Origin: Vibrio anguillarum | GTDB lineage: Bacteria > Pseudomonadota > Gammaproteobacteria > Enterobacterales > Vibrionaceae | Length of the DNA stretch: 64,000 bases | Direction of reading: 5' to 3' | Assembly (NCBI RefSeq): GCF_001989995.2 | Contig: NZ_JAHGUP010000025.1 | Coordinates: 145,111 to 209,110 of the forward strand | In this document: piece after piece, positions 46,173 to 57,155 of the stretch | Position numbering within the stretch: position 1 is the stretch's first letter | Layout: the number at the start of each line of letters is the position of its first letter | Translations under genes and position numbers: made by a program | The notes under the pieces: model-generated | What the model saw: the letters and a program-made list of their open reading frames with translations, nothing else | Told to the model about the DNA's origin: nothing | The model's database searches: none

Positions 46173-46784
46173 ATGGTACTAGTTGGTCGTAAAGCCCCTG
46201 ATTTTACTGCAGCAGCTGTTCTTGGTAACGGTGAAATCGTTGATAGCTTCAACTTCGCAGAATTTACTAAAGGTAAGAAAGCGGTTGTTTTCTTCTACCC
46301 ACTAGACTTCACTTTCGTTTGCCCATCAGAGCTTATCGCTTTTGACAAACGCTTCGAAGATTTCCAAGCGAAAGGCGTTGAAGTAATCGGTGTATCTATC
46401 GATTCTCAATTCTCTCACAACGCATGGCGTAATACCGCTATCGAAAACGGTGGCATTGGCCAAGTAAAATACCCGCTAATCGCTGACGTGAAGCACGAAA
46501 TCTGTAAAGCGTACGATGTTGAACACCCAGAAGCAGGCGTTGCTTTCCGTGGTTCTTTCCTCATCGACGAAGATGGTCTTGTACGTCACCAAGTTGTGAA
46601 CGACCTACCACTAGGCCGTAACATCGACGAAATGCTACGTATGGTTGATGCGCTTAACTTCCACCAAAAGAATGGTGAAGTGTGCCCAGCACAGTGGGAA
46701 GAAGGCAAAGCCGGTATGGATGCATCTCCAAAAGGTGTTGCAGCATTCCTAGCTGAGCACTCAGACGACCTAGGCAAAAAATAA
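46173..46784 (+). CDS. Typical 2-Cys peroxiredoxin (AhpC/Prx1 subfamily)
   Basis: 203-aa thiol peroxidase reducing hydrogen peroxide and organic peroxides. Peroxidatic Cys50 is in DFTFVCPSE, resolving Cys171 in GEVCPAQW; RGSFLIDEDG and a C-terminal extension are typical. The ATG at 46173 has AGGAG 7 nt upstream. Divergent from OxyR2, which is expected to activate it. No alkyl hydroperoxide reductase AhpF follows, so reduction by thioredoxin or another partner is likely. Often called ahpC or prx2 in vibrios. Confidence 0.96.
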   Translation: MVLVGRKAPDFTAAAVLGNGEIVDSFNFAEFTKGKKAVVFFYPLDFTFVCPSELIAFDKRFEDFQAKGVEVIGVSIDSQFSHNAWRNTAIENGGIGQVKYPLIADVKHEICKAYDVEHPEAGVAFRGSFLIDEDGLVRHQVVNDLPLGRNIDEMLRMVDALNFHQKNGEVCPAQWEEGKAGMDASPKGVAAFLAEHSDDLGKK

Positions 46785-46880
46785 TTCTCCTTAGCCCGCG
46801 CTCAACTCGGGTCAATGGTTGGACATATAATAAAGCGTAAAACGCATCGCCAATCAGTTAAGAAGTAAAGTCCTTATCCA

Positions 46881-46909
46881 AGCCCAAAGCTAACGCTTTG
46901 GGCTTTTTC
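46881..46909 (+). terminator. Peroxiredoxin gene terminator
   Basis: Perfect 11-bp stem AAGCCCAAAGC / GCTTTGGGCTT with loop TAAC and a T run. Confidence 0.93.
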
Positions 46910-47040
46910 GTTGTCGTTCATTTAGCGAAAATGAGGCAGCATTGGTTGGTAAACTTTACCCCTATTTCTCACCTCAATCACACAGACGTCACTACTCTAA
47001 CTTGCTAACATTAACCAAATTTTTCCAGTAGGATTTTACT

Positions 47041-47778
47041 ATGAATATTCAAGTTGAAGTGTGTATTGATAATATTGAATCGCTACACAACGCCATTAAA
47101 GGCGGGGCTACTCGCATTGAATTGTGTTCGTCGCTCGCATTGGGTGGACTGACGCCCAGCTTTGGTTTAATGAAAAAGGCCGCACAAATATCGAGCGTTC
47201 CTGTTTACGCGATGATTCGTCCACGTCAAGGCGACTTTCTTTATGATCAGGATGATCTCGATTCGATGTTGATCGATATCGAGATGGCAAAACAGGCGGG
47301 ACTAGACGGCATCGTCTTTGGTATTTTGAATCCGAATCGCACCATCAACCTTGAAGCAAGCTTACTGATGATGCAAGCTGCGCAAGGGTTGGGTACCACT
47401 TTCCACCGTGCGATTGATCAATGCCACAGCTATGAACAAGCGATTGAAGACATTGCAAAATTAGGGTGTGAGCGTGTACTTACTTCAGGGTTAGCGCCAG
47501 ATGCCTATGCAGGACGAGCCGTAATTTCACACATGGTGAAACTGGCGAATGGCCGATTCTCTATTATGGCTGGGGCTGGCTTAAACGCATCAAACGTGGC
47601 TGACATTATCCGTGAAACGGGCATCACTGAAGTGCATTTGTCCGGCAAAACCACGCGTGCAAGTAGCATGGATATGATCGCCAATGCGGTGAGAATGGGC
47701 CAAGAGTCTGTCGATGACACCCTCATCCCAATTACCGATCCGGCTAAAATCCAAGAGGTATTACGCCAGCTTTCTTAA
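47041..47778 (+). CDS. cutC: CutC family protein
   Basis: 245-aa TIM-barrel protein of the CutC family. N-terminus [30 protein letters not shown] and [11 protein letters not shown] are diagnostic, with FHRAIDQC and LTSGLAPDA later. It was named for copper tolerance in E. coli, but a direct copper role is doubtful and the biochemical function is unsettled. Single gene, convergent with phoU. Confidence 0.95.
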   Translation: MNIQVEVCIDNIESLHNAIKGGATRIELCSSLALGGLTPSFGLMKKAAQISSVPVYAMIRPRQGDFLYDQDDLDSMLIDIEMAKQAGLDGIVFGILNPNRTINLEASLLMMQAAQGLGTTFHRAIDQCHSYEQAIEDIAKLGCERVLTSGLAPDAYAGRAVISHMVKLANGRFSIMAGAGLNASNVADIIRETGITEVHLSGKTTRASSMDMIANAVRMGQESVDDTLIPITDPAKIQEVLRQLS

Positions 47779-47802
47779 CTTCGGCGACCGTTATGTCTTG
47801 AT

Positions 47803-47831
47803 GTAAGGTGAATAACTTTCCTTCACCTTAC
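47803..47831. terminator. Terminator between convergent cutC and phoU
   Basis: Perfect 10-bp stem GTAAGGTGAA / TTCACCTTAC with a 9-nt loop, followed by TTTATCC on the plus strand. Likely serves cutC and possibly phoU. Confidence 0.75.
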
Positions 47832-47844
47832 TTTATCCAAAAGG

Positions 47845-48543
47845 CTATTTGAGGATGTCATCAATCGATTGTTTACCTAAGTGGCGCACATCCTTACCTT
47901 TGACAAAATAGATGATGTATTCGCAGATATTCTGGCAGCGATCGCCCACGCGTTCGATGGCTCGTGCAGACCACATGACTTGTAATATATGTGGGATATT
48001 TTTAGGGTCTTCCATCATATAGGTCATCAGTTGGCGGATCACTGCTTCGTATTCGGCATCCAGCTTGTCATCCAAGCGGTACACTTCAGCAGCCGATTCA
48101 AGATCCATCCGCGCAAAAGCATCCAACACTTGGTGCAACATTGCAATGGCTTGTCGGCATAGAGGTTCAAGAGAAACTCGAAATTTGCTCTCTTTAGGTG
48201 AAGGGCTTTCGATAGTGACGTAGGCAATTTTGGTGGCAACATCACCAATTCGTTCAAGGTCGGTGATGGTTTTGATGATCGCCATGATCAAGCGCAGATC
48301 CTTGGCTGTCGGTTGTCGCTTAGCGATAATACGCGTGCAAGCCTCATCAATAGAGACTTCCATCGCATTCACTTTGTGATCATCCCGGACGACTTTTCTG
48401 GCCAGATCCGCATCATCTTTATGCAATGCTTGCATCGCAAAAGAGAGTTGTTGCTCCACCAGCCCGCCCATCGTCAATACATGAGTGCGAATCGATTCAA
48501 GTTCAACATTGAACTGTCCTGAAATGTGGCGACCTAGATGCAT
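47845..48543 (-). CDS. phoU: Phosphate signalling protein PhoU
   Basis: 232-aa cytoplasmic protein with two three-helix bundles, each with an acidic metal motif ([11 protein letters not shown] near the first half, [14 protein letters not shown] in the second). It links the Pst transporter to PhoR and keeps the Pho regulon off when phosphate is plentiful. Two adjacent ATGs exist; the second (48543) has better spacing from AAGGA. Last gene of pstC-pstA-pstB-phoU. Confidence 0.97.
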   Translation of the reverse strand: MHLGRHISGQFNVELESIRTHVLTMGGLVEQQLSFAMQALHKDDADLARKVVRDDHKVNAMEVSIDEACTRIIAKRQPTAKDLRLIMAIIKTITDLERIGDVATKIAYVTIESPSPKESKFRVSLEPLCRQAIAMLHQVLDAFARMDLESAAEVYRLDDKLDAEYEAVIRQLMTYMMEDPKNIPHILQVMWSARAIERVGDRCQNICEYIIYFVKGKDVRHLGKQSIDDILK

Positions 48544-48579
48544 CATCGTTCCTTTTGAATATCGCTATTGACGAAAGTA

Positions 48580-49398
48580 TTAACCATATCGACCAGTAAT
48601 ATAGTCTTCCGTCTGTTTTTTCAATGGGGAGGTGAAAATAGAGTCAGTATCCGCATACTCAATCAATTTCCCCATATGGATAAAAGCCGTATGATCGCTC
48701 ACTCTTGCCGCTTGTTGCATGTTATGCGTCACAATCACCACTGTGTATTTGGTTTTGAGATCGTTAATCAACTCTTCGATGGTCAAAGTAGAAATAGGAT
48801 CCAAAGCAGACGTTGGCTCATCAAGCAACAGCACCTCTGGCTCAATAGCAATCGCTCTGGCGATCACTAAGCGTTGCTGCTGCCCACCCGAAAGGCCAAA
48901 TGCATTTTCATGTAGGCGATGCTTAACTTCATCCCATAACGCAGCGGCTCTTAAAGCTCGCTCAACAGAGTCATCTAAAGTACGGCTATTTTTAATTCCC
49001 TGTAGACGAAGTCCATACACCACGTTTTCATAAATGGATTTCGGAAATGGGTTAGGTCGTTGGAATACCATCCCCACTCGGCGGCGCAACGTGGCAACAT
49101 CCACATCTGGGTGATAGACGTTTCTACCATGAAGTTTGACTTCACCTTCAACTCGACACCCTTCGACCAGATCGTTCATCCGGTTAATACAGCGCAGTAA
49201 GGTTGATTTACCACAACCGGAAGGGCCGATAAACGCCGTTACTTGTCCTTTGGGAATACGCATTGAGATATGGCTCAGCGCACAAGTCTGTTTATAGAAC
49301 AGATTCAGATCTTCAATCGCAATCGCCGTTTGTTGATCGCTCAGATTATTAACATCTAACGGGGCTTGATAACCCAAAGTTTGATTGATGGAAAACAT
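48580..49398 (-). CDS. pstB: Phosphate ABC transporter ATP-binding protein PstB
   Basis: 272-aa ATPase of the phosphate importer. Walker [10 protein letters not shown], signature [16 protein letters not shown] and Walker [14 protein letters not shown] are intact. It has about 25 extra N-terminal residues before the ABC core. It lies 2 nt after pstA, indicating translational coupling. Confidence 0.98.
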   Translation of the reverse strand: MFSINQTLGYQAPLDVNNLSDQQTAIAIEDLNLFYKQTCALSHISMRIPKGQVTAFIGPSGCGKSTLLRCINRMNDLVEGCRVEGEVKLHGRNVYHPDVDVATLRRRVGMVFQRPNPFPKSIYENVVYGLRLQGIKNSRTLDDSVERALRAAALWDEVKHRLHENAFGLSGGQQQRLVIARAIAIEPEVLLLDEPTSALDPISTLTIEELINDLKTKYTVVIVTHNMQQAARVSDHTAFIHMGKLIEYADTDSIFTSPLKKQTEDYITGRYG

Positions 49399-49400
49399 AA

Positions 49401-51047
49401 TTAATCTTGCCCTAACGTTCGATATTTCTCACGCAAGTTATTGCGGATACTGATGGCCGTTAAATTCAGTGCCACAATCACTGTCACCAATAAAAATGAA
49501 GTGGCGTACACCAGTGGCCTAGCCGCTTCGATGTTGGTCGTTTGGAAACCAACATCGTAAATATGAAAACCTAAGTGCATGAATTTTCGCTCAAGATGTA
49601 CAAAGGGAAACTCGCCATCCACAGGCAAACTTGACGCCAGTTTGACCACACCCACCAGCATCAAAGGGGCAACCTCACCCGCGGCTCGCGCAATGGCGAG
49701 AATAAGCCCAGTAATAATAGCAGGGCTTGCCATCGGCAATACTATGCGCCAAATCGTCTCAAAATGGGTAGCGCCCAATGCTAACGAGCCATGGCGTACT
49801 GCGCTGGGAATCCGTGTTAACCCTTCTTCCGTCGTCACAATCACTACGGGTAGAGTTAACACCGCTAATGTGAGCGCCGACCACAGTAAGCCAGGCGTGC
49901 CAAAAGTGGGGGCCGGTAACCTTTCGCTATAGAGTAGCGTATCAATCGATGAGCCTATGGTGTAAACAAAAAAACCAAGACCAAATACCCCATAAACAAT
50001 CGATGGCACACCAGCAAGGTTGATAACTGCAACTCGAATGATACGAGTAAACAGATTCTCTTTTGCGTATTCGTGCAGATAAATAGCCGCTACAACACCA
50101 AGTGGCATGACAATAATCGACATCAACAACACCAACAGCACTGTACCAAAGATGGCTGGAAATACGCCGCCTTCAGAGTTCGATTCTCGGGGATCTTCTG
50201 ATAGGAAGAGCCACACCTGCTTTCCCCACTGGACCAATTTTTGCCCCAAAGTCATATCATTGGGATACCAAATATCGAGAATTTGGCTAAGTGGAATCGC
50301 CACTCGTTGCCCACTCATCTCTTCAACAATCAACGACGGCCCATTCATTTGCTGGCGCAGCGCATCTAACTTTTGTTCGGCAATAGCTAATTGGCTATCC
50401 AAATCCTGCTTTTTATGAAAATAGTGATCTAAATAGGTTCGTTCTAGCTTTCCATTGAGTTCTTTACGACGCTTCTCTAAACGTAATTTTTCCGCGGCAA
50501 AGCCAATGACTCGGATCTCCTGGTCAATCACATCGTCAATTTGCTCTCTCAATAACGCGACATCCTGCATTCCTGCAGCGAGCATGGTTTGAACATCCGA
50601 ACTCTCGCTTCCATCGGTTTGCACATAAGCAATCGGCTTGCCATAAAACTGTCCGTTACTCTTACGTTCTATTACCGCCCACCCGCTAGGCATTTGTTTA
50701 TCCGACAGTTTAACATCCAGTATCGAAACAAAGTCCGCATGATTTCGTTCTCGGTTAGCGACTTTGATACTGAGCCGCTTCACTTCCCCAGCATCCAGTA
50801 TGGCTTTGGGCCACGTAATGTCTAATGCTCTTAAGTGTGTTAATGGCACATTTTCCTCAGAGTAGAGCTGACCAACCAGTGCTTGCCCCTCTTGAGTTTG
50901 CCATTGATAAAGTGGCGTCGGCCAAAAATAGGTTAATCCTTTCCAACCAATAAACAGGAGCAAGCCCAATACCGAAATCAGGCTGATGCTGACAGCACCG
51001 CCTGTTAACCATATCCAAGGTGAACCTGATTGAAACCACTTAAACAT
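49401..51047 (-). CDS. pstA: Phosphate ABC permease PstA with extra periplasmic domain
   Basis: 548 aa, nearly twice the 296 aa of E. coli PstA. After one N-terminal helix (about 14-38), a periplasmic region of roughly 250 residues includes a charged coiled coil (about residues 160-240). The permease core starts near residue 297 and has the EAA-like loop [20 protein letters not shown]. The core is intact, so transport function is expected; the role of the insertion is unknown. The start at 51047 (MFKWFQSGS) has no strong ribosome site, consistent with coupling to pstC 23 nt upstream. Confidence 0.93.
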   Translation of the reverse strand: MFKWFQSGSPWIWLTGGAVSISLISVLGLLLFIGWKGLTYFWPTPLYQWQTQEGQALVGQLYSEENVPLTHLRALDITWPKAILDAGEVKRLSIKVANRERNHADFVSILDVKLSDKQMPSGWAVIERKSNGQFYGKPIAYVQTDGSESSDVQTMLAAGMQDVALLREQIDDVIDQEIRVIGFAAEKLRLEKRRKELNGKLERTYLDHYFHKKQDLDSQLAIAEQKLDALRQQMNGPSLIVEEMSGQRVAIPLSQILDIWYPNDMTLGQKLVQWGKQVWLFLSEDPRESNSEGGVFPAIFGTVLLVLLMSIIVMPLGVVAAIYLHEYAKENLFTRIIRVAVINLAGVPSIVYGVFGLGFFVYTIGSSIDTLLYSERLPAPTFGTPGLLWSALTLAVLTLPVVIVTTEEGLTRIPSAVRHGSLALGATHFETIWRIVLPMASPAIITGLILAIARAAGEVAPLMLVGVVKLASSLPVDGEFPFVHLERKFMHLGFHIYDVGFQTTNIEAARPLVYATSFLLVTVIVALNLTAISIRNNLREKYRTLGQD

Positions 51048-51070
51048 TTGTGATGATTTTTCCCAATTGA

Positions 51071-53272
51071 TTACAAAGCGCGATATTTGGCACGCAACCT
51101 TTGTCTGACCCATTCAGCAATCGAGTTCACAAAAAAGGTGAACATGAGTAGCAATAGTGCCGCTAAAAAAAGCAACCGATAATGGGAGTTCCCCACTTCC
51201 GACTCTGGTAACTCAACCGCAATCGTTGCCGATAAGGTGCGCATCCCTTCTAAAATATTCCAATCTAAAATGGGTGTATTACCCGTCGCCATAAGAACGA
51301 TCATTGTTTCTCCGACGGCTCGCCCCAAACCCATCATGATCGCCGAGAATATGCCAGGACTTGCCGTTAACAACACGACTTTGGTTAATGTCTGCCAAGG
51401 CGTTGCGCCTAATGCTAATGACCCATCAGAAAGATGTTTAGGTACGGAAAAGATCGCATCTTCCGCAATAGTGAAAATGGTTGGAATGACGGCAAAGCCC
51501 ATCGCAAAACCAACCACCAGCGCATTACGCTGATCAAAATCGATGCCGTTTTGCGCGAGATAAATCTGAATATCGCCATCAAATAGCCAAACTTCAATTT
51601 GGCTGCTATACGAAAAGATAACCACTGCACTAACGACTAATACGGGGATTAGTATCAATGCGTGCCATCCATTTGAGAAATTTCGCACCCATGCTCTCGG
51701 TAATAGGTGCCAACCTAGCCCAACGAGTAACATCACAATGGGTAAAAATAGCAGCAGCGCTCCGACCGCCGCGAGATGGCTTTCAATTAATGGCGCAAAC
51801 CACAACCCCGCTAAAAAACCAATAATGACGGTTGGTAACGCTTCCATCAATTCAATCGACGGCTTCACCACTCGGCGCATTCTCGGTGACATAAAATAAG
51901 CCGTGTAAATCGCGCCAAACACCGCAATCGGTATCGCAAATAACATTGCGTATGCTGCGGCCTTAAGAGTGCCAAAGGCTATCGGTACTAGGCTAAACTT
52001 AGGCTCAAATTCATCGTTCGCTGACGTCGATTGCCACACATATTGAGGCTCTGGATAACTTTCGTACCACACTTTTTGCCACAATGATGAGAGTGATATT
52101 TCAGGATAATCATTATCCACTTTTGCCACGCTGATCTTCTGCTCGCTTAACGTAGCGAGATAAAGCTCATTATTGGACATGGCGGCCAATTGAGGGGCTT
52201 TGTTGTACATCCTCTCAAACAACACCAGTTTTTCACTGGTCGTATAGTGACTTTGGATTGTGCCATTAGGGTAGAAACTGTAAAAACCTTTGCGATAAGT
52301 ATCCGGCAGTAACAGCGTCACCTGCGGCGCTAATTTAAACTTACGAATCTGAGTCAGTTGACGTTCTTCATTTTGCAGCACATCAAACCATTGTGACACT
52401 AAGCCGTTACGGTGAGTCACCAGTAGCGAATAAGCACCGGACAATAAGTTGATTTGTGTCACGGCTCGATCGGAATTACCTTGGCTTAAATCAACCACTT
52501 CTCGCACGAAATAACCTTGACGACTCTTAACTGCAACAACCAATTCGGACCCTGAGCGAAGATAAAGCGTTTTACCATCTGGCGTAAAAAGCAATTGGTC
52601 CAAAGAAGGAAATGAGCCTTGAAACACAAAGCGCTGAATTGGCTCAACGTTATCACTCGTTAAGGTTTGTACTATCACCTCATCATTATCGAGATAAGAA
52701 GCAAATAAAAATGCCTCATCAGTAACGGCGAAGGCAAACTGGCGTAACGTTTGCGTTTTATGAGTCAGCCGAAATGTAGAGGGTAAACTGACGCGCTCAA
52801 GATAAGGAGAAAACTGGCGACCTTCCATGCTATGCAGATAACTGAATTTAGGGCGAGCAATAAAGACCTCTCCCGCCACATTGCTAGCGGCAAACCACCC
52901 ATCCAGCGCGGGAGCTTGGCTAAAAAGATCAACGCGAATAGGGAGACTATCCGACCACAATGCGTGTTCCGTTTTGCCGTCCAAGGGCCAAAAGTTCATG
53001 CTGCCGTCAAGGTCAACAACAAAGGCATTCTCGCCGTATTCATCTATGGCCAAAAATTGAGGATTGGAAGTGGTTATACTCACTTGCGCCACGTTCCTTT
53101 CAATTTTTGCGCTACCAAACAGAGGGAAAACAACCATCGCAAGATAGACAAAAATCAGCACTAAAGCGCCAAGTACACTCACGCCACCAAAACTCACTGC
53201 AAGGCGAACCAAACGGTCTTTTATCAACCGTTTTCTGTCACGTTCCTTCAATGAAAATTCACTTGGTGCCAT
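51071..53272 (-). CDS. pstC: Phosphate ABC permease PstC with extra periplasmic domain
   Basis: 733 aa, more than twice E. coli PstC (319 aa). One N-terminal helix (about 24-52) leads to a periplasmic domain of roughly 360 residues with repeated beta-strand motifs resembling a propeller (FLAIDEYGENAFVVDLDG, LFTPDGKTLYLRSGSELVV, LLVTHRNGLVSQWFD). The permease core begins near residue 426, with EALPTVIIGFLAGLWFAP and [20 protein letters not shown] at 53272 has AGAGAG upstream; a 31-residue extension is rejected. First gene of pstCAB-phoU, behind a strong Pho box. Confidence 0.93.
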   Translation of the reverse strand: MAPSEFSLKERDRKRLIKDRLVRLAVSFGGVSVLGALVLIFVYLAMVVFPLFGSAKIERNVAQVSITTSNPQFLAIDEYGENAFVVDLDGSMNFWPLDGKTEHALWSDSLPIRVDLFSQAPALDGWFAASNVAGEVFIARPKFSYLHSMEGRQFSPYLERVSLPSTFRLTHKTQTLRQFAFAVTDEAFLFASYLDNDEVIVQTLTSDNVEPIQRFVFQGSFPSLDQLLFTPDGKTLYLRSGSELVVAVKSRQGYFVREVVDLSQGNSDRAVTQINLLSGAYSLLVTHRNGLVSQWFDVLQNEERQLTQIRKFKLAPQVTLLLPDTYRKGFYSFYPNGTIQSHYTTSEKLVLFERMYNKAPQLAAMSNNELYLATLSEQKISVAKVDNDYPEISLSSLWQKVWYESYPEPQYVWQSTSANDEFEPKFSLVPIAFGTLKAAAYAMLFAIPIAVFGAIYTAYFMSPRMRRVVKPSIELMEALPTVIIGFLAGLWFAPLIESHLAAVGALLLFLPIVMLLVGLGWHLLPRAWVRNFSNGWHALILIPVLVVSAVVIFSYSSQIEVWLFDGDIQIYLAQNGIDFDQRNALVVGFAMGFAVIPTIFTIAEDAIFSVPKHLSDGSLALGATPWQTLTKVVLLTASPGIFSAIMMGLGRAVGETMIVLMATGNTPILDWNILEGMRTLSATIAVELPESEVGNSHYRLLFLAALLLLMFTFFVNSIAEWVRQRLRAKYRAL

Positions 53273-53302
53273 TGCTCTCTCTACCCTTTTTCCTGTCTGC
53301 GT

Positions 53303-53336
53303 ATAATATGTAATTTTCGTGACAAGTATATTACAA
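53303..53336 (-). promoter_or_regulatory. Pho box and -10 element of pstC
   Basis: On the minus strand TTGTAATATAC and TTGTCACGAAA form two 11-bp repeats of the PhoB-binding type (53315-53336), followed after 6 nt by TATTAT as -10 (53303-53308). The layout matches PhoB-activated promoters that lack a -35. Confidence 0.8.
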
Positions 53337-53383
53337 CTCGCAATAAACGACTGAAAATAAAACAACTATACTCAACTTGCCTA

Positions 53384-53414
53384 CTTGAAATAAAAATGTC
53401 ACATAAAAGGCATA
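53384..53414 (+). promoter_or_regulatory. Possible Pho box upstream of ppk
   Basis: Plus-strand CTTGAAATAAA and ATGTCACATAA, then AAGGCATA, form imperfect 11-bp-spaced repeats about 110 nt before ppk. Only one repeat (ATGTCAC) is close to consensus, so this is tentative. Confidence 0.35.
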
Positions 53415-53521
53415 GTTTGCATAATCATCAATACCCGAATTGATTGCTGTGCAGAATCGCACAATCAGCACACAGAGGGTGAGTCAGTAAAAAACGTCAA
53501 TTGAGTTAAAAGGTAACATGA

Positions 53522-55621
53522 ATGAGTACGGACAAGTTGTATATCGACAAGGAATTGAGCTGGCTTTCGTTTAATGAACGCGTATTGCAAGAAGCCGCAG
53601 ATAAAACCGTGCCTTTAATCGAGAGAATACGGTTTTTAGGTATTTTTTCTAACAATCTGGATGAGTTCTATAAAGTTCGCTTTTCCGATGTAAAACGGCA
53701 AATTTTGATCAACCGAGAACGTGGTGGTAACGATACTACCAAGCATTTGCTGACACGAATGCAAAGTAAGGCATTCAAACTCAACCAAGATTTCGACAAT
53801 CTCTATAATGAGCTTATTTTAGAAATGGCACGCCGCCGTATCTTCTTGGTTAATGAAACGCAGTTGGATGAGACTCAGAAAAAATGGATCACTAAGTATT
53901 TCCATAAAGAAGTGCGCCCGCATATTACACCGCTGCTCATGACTGACGACATTGATGTCATGCAATTTTTGAAAGATGAATATGCCTACATTGCCGTTGA
54001 TCTCAAACACAATGACCGCAGCCAATATGCGCTGATTGAAATCCCGACAGACCACCTACCGCGCTTTGTCATGGTGCCGGAGCAAAAGGGCAAACGCCGC
54101 AAAACCATCATCTTATTGGACAACATCATTCGCCACTGCCTCGATGAGATTTTCCGCGGATTTTTTGACTATGAAGAGCTCACGGGTTACGCGATGAAAA
54201 TGACACGTGATGCGGAATATGACTTGCGACGGGAAGTCGAATACAGTTTGTTAGAACAGATGTCAGAAGGGTTGAATCAACGCTTAAGTGCTATGCCCGT
54301 ACGCTTTGTTTATGAACGAGAAATGCCGACAAAAATGCTTAAATTTTTGTGCGAAAAACTCAAAATATCGCACTATGATAGCCTTCTTCCTGGTGGTCGT
54401 TACCATAACTTTAAAGATTTTATTGGGTTCCCAAACGTGGGGCGTGACTATTTAGAAAACAAGCCGCTACCACCCATGCAATGTGCTGACTTTGAAGGTT
54501 TTGCCAATGCATTTGATGCAATTCGCGCTCAGGATATTCTACTTCACTACCCTTACCACTCATTTGAACACATTACCGAGTTGGTAAGACAAGCCTCGTT
54601 TGATCCCAAAGTGATCAGCATCAAAATCAATATTTATCGTGTTGCCAAAGATTCTCGCTTAATGAACTCGCTCGTCGATGCGGTACACAATGGCAAACGA
54701 GTGGTGGTAGTGGTTGAGTTACAAGCACGGTTTGATGAAGAAGCCAACATTGAATGGTCACGTATTTTAACCGAAGCGGGGGTCCAAGTAATTTTCGGTG
54801 CTCCCGGATTAAAAATTCACTCTAAATTGCTGCTCATTAGCCGCAAAGAACAGGATAATATCGTTCGCTACGCACATATAGGCACGGGCAACTTCCATGA
54901 AAAAACCGCCCGTATCTATACGGACTTTTCACTCCTGACCGCCGACAATGAAATTGCTACCGAAGTACGAAACGTGTTTGGCTATATTGAAAACCCTTAC
55001 CGCCCAGTTAAATTTAGCCATCTCATTGTGTCGCCAAGAAACTCTCGTATTCAGCTTTATCGATTAATCGACAGTGAAATCGCCAATGTGAAACTTGGTA
55101 AAAAAGCCGCAATCACTTTAAAGTTAAATAACTTAGTGGATAAAGGGTTAATCAATAAACTGTATGGCGCAAGCAGCGCGGGCGTACAAATTAAGATGAT
55201 CGTCCGGGGTATGTGTTCACTGGTTCCGGGAATTGAGGGCGTGAGTGACAATATCAAAATCATCAGCATCGTTGATCGCTTTTTGGAACACCCTCGTGTC
55301 ATTATTACGCATAATGATGGCAACCCGCTGGTGTATATCTCCTCTGCCGACTGGATGACGCGTAATATCGATCATCGTATCGAAGTAACGACACCAATTC
55401 GTGACCCACGTTTGAAACAGCGTATGATTGACATTATGAATTTACAATTTACCGATACAGTGAAAGCGCGCTGGATAGACAAAGAGATGAGCAATAATTA
55501 TGTAGAACGTGGTAACCGTAAAAAAGTGCGTTCACAATTTGCCATCTACGACTATCTTAAGAATGTAGAAAGACAGACCAGAAAGAGCAAAGAACCCTTA
55601 CATGACAATCAACCCAACTAA
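53522..55621 (+). CDS. ppk: Polyphosphate kinase 1
   Basis: 699-aa enzyme that makes long-chain polyphosphate from ATP. N and head domains ([31 protein letters not shown]), then the two PLD-like catalytic domains: the autophosphorylated histidine is in [13 protein letters not shown], with [20 protein letters not shown]; later [19 protein letters not shown] at 53522 follows AAAGG. The last 20 bases overlap ppx, so synthesis and degradation enzymes are coupled. Confidence 0.98.
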   Translation: MSTDKLYIDKELSWLSFNERVLQEAADKTVPLIERIRFLGIFSNNLDEFYKVRFSDVKRQILINRERGGNDTTKHLLTRMQSKAFKLNQDFDNLYNELILEMARRRIFLVNETQLDETQKKWITKYFHKEVRPHITPLLMTDDIDVMQFLKDEYAYIAVDLKHNDRSQYALIEIPTDHLPRFVMVPEQKGKRRKTIILLDNIIRHCLDEIFRGFFDYEELTGYAMKMTRDAEYDLRREVEYSLLEQMSEGLNQRLSAMPVRFVYEREMPTKMLKFLCEKLKISHYDSLLPGGRYHNFKDFIGFPNVGRDYLENKPLPPMQCADFEGFANAFDAIRAQDILLHYPYHSFEHITELVRQASFDPKVISIKINIYRVAKDSRLMNSLVDAVHNGKRVVVVVELQARFDEEANIEWSRILTEAGVQVIFGAPGLKIHSKLLLISRKEQDNIVRYAHIGTGNFHEKTARIYTDFSLLTADNEIATEVRNVFGYIENPYRPVKFSHLIVSPRNSRIQLYRLIDSEIANVKLGKKAAITLKLNNLVDKGLINKLYGASSAGVQIKMIVRGMCSLVPGIEGVSDNIKIISIVDRFLEHPRVIITHNDGNPLVYISSADWMTRNIDHRIEVTTPIRDPRLKQRMIDIMNLQFTDTVKARWIDKEMSNNYVERGNRKKVRSQFAIYDYLKNVERQTRKSKEPLHDNQPN

Positions 55622-57107
55622 TACTATTCGCGATATTGCGGCCATCGATTTAGGCTCTAACAGCTTTCATATGGTGGTGGCCAAAGTCGTCGATCAAGAT
55701 CTGCAACTGGTGAGCCGCCATAAGCAACGTGTACGCTTGGCGGCTGGGTTAGATGAACAAAAAAATTTGGATGCCGATGCCATAGAGCGAGGACTTGAAT
55801 GCTTAGCGATGTTTGCCGAGCGGTTGCAAGGTTTCGAACCTGAAAACGTGCGCATCGCGGCCACGCATACGCTGCGTCAAGCCAATAATGCTCATACATT
55901 CTTGCAACGAGCCAAACAAGTACTGCCTTTCCCTATTGAAATCATTCCCGGAGCTGAGGAAGCACGCTTAATTTATTTAGGCGTGGCACATACTCAACCT
56001 CAAGCAGCGTCTATGTTGGTGGTGGATATCGGTGGCGGTAGTACCGAGATGGTGATTGGCCAAGGGTTTGATCCAGACCTAATCAACAGCAAGCAAATGG
56101 GATGCGTCAGCTATACCGACCGTTACTTCGCTGATGGTAGGCTTTCAAGCAGAAACTTCGCTCATGCGATATTAGCCGCCGAGCAAAAAATCGAATCTAT
56201 TGCGGCGAAATATCGCAAAAAAGGGTGGGAAGTCGCCTTCGGCTCGTCAGGAACCATCAAAGCCATTCACGAAGTACTGATTGGTTTGGGCTTTGATGAT
56301 GGCATCATCACGCTTGAGCGAGTCAATAAACTCATTGAAAAACTCTGTGAATGGCAAAGTATTGATGAGATCGAACTCAGCGCGTTGACTGACGATAGAA
56401 AACCCGTTTTTGCTGCGGGCGTTGCCATTTTAAGCGCGGTTTTAAAATCGCTGCGTGTGAAAGAGATGCATTTTTCTGATGGTGCATTACGAGAAGGTTT
56501 GCTTTATGAGATGGAAGATCGGTTCAAGTATTCCGATATCCGTTTACGCACCACTGAAAACCTCGCGATGAAGCATCTAGTCGACTTAGAGCATGCCGCT
56601 AAAGTCAAAGGCCATGCAAAAGAGTTTCTACAGAATGTGACCCCAGAGCTAGGATTGAAAAAAGGCAGCGAACTGTTTGATCTTTTGGAATGGGGAGCGT
56701 TATTGCATGAGGTGGGATTGAGCATCAACTTACAAGGCTTTCACCGACACTCTGCTTATATTCTGCGTCACACCAACATGCCCGGTTTTAACAGCGAGCA
56801 ACAGCAAGTGCTGTCGACCTTAGCGCGCTTTCAACGCAAATCCCTCAAGCTGCAAGAAATGAATGATTTCACCTTGTTTAAGAAAAAGCACATTATTGGC
56901 CTCATCCGCGTGTTGCGTTTAGCGATTGTTGTCAATAGCCAACGTAATGATGATCCCCTTCCTGAGCTGACACTCAGCGCAAAAGATGATGAGTGGAAAC
57001 TAGAATGTGAAGACGCCAATTGGTTAGAAAATAATAAATTATTACATGCGGATCTGATGTGCGAACAACAGTATTGGCGAAGTGTCGGCTGGCAGCTCAA
57101 TGTTTAA
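55602..57107 (+). CDS. ppx: Exopolyphosphatase
   Basis: 501-aa enzyme that removes terminal phosphate from polyphosphate (possibly also pppGpp). The ASKHA phosphatase fold shows [17 protein letters not shown] at the N-terminus, [14 protein letters not shown] in the middle, and an HD-like C-terminal helical domain ([14 protein letters not shown]). Overlaps ppk by 20 bp. Convergent with pstS, whose 3' end overlaps the ppx terminator. Confidence 0.97.
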   Translation: MTINPTNTIRDIAAIDLGSNSFHMVVAKVVDQDLQLVSRHKQRVRLAAGLDEQKNLDADAIERGLECLAMFAERLQGFEPENVRIAATHTLRQANNAHTFLQRAKQVLPFPIEIIPGAEEARLIYLGVAHTQPQAASMLVVDIGGGSTEMVIGQGFDPDLINSKQMGCVSYTDRYFADGRLSSRNFAHAILAAEQKIESIAAKYRKKGWEVAFGSSGTIKAIHEVLIGLGFDDGIITLERVNKLIEKLCEWQSIDEIELSALTDDRKPVFAAGVAILSAVLKSLRVKEMHFSDGALREGLLYEMEDRFKYSDIRLRTTENLAMKHLVDLEHAAKVKGHAKEFLQNVTPELGLKKGSELFDLLEWGALLHEVGLSINLQGFHRHSAYILRHTNMPGFNSEQQQVLSTLARFQRKSLKLQEMNDFTLFKKKHIIGLIRVLRLAIVVNSQRNDDPLPELTLSAKDDEWKLECEDANWLENNKLLHADLMCEQQYWRSVGWQLNV

Positions 57108-57126
57108 TTTGAATTGGGTTTGATTA

Positions 57127-57155
57127 AAAATAGCGAGCGAACAGCTCGTTATTTT
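57127..57155. terminator. Terminator shared by ppx and pstS
   Basis: Twelve-bp stem AAAATAGCGAGC / GCTCGTTATTTT (one G-U) with loop GAACA. Its right arm overlaps the last seven bases of pstS including the stop codon, so it mainly serves ppx. Confidence 0.7.
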
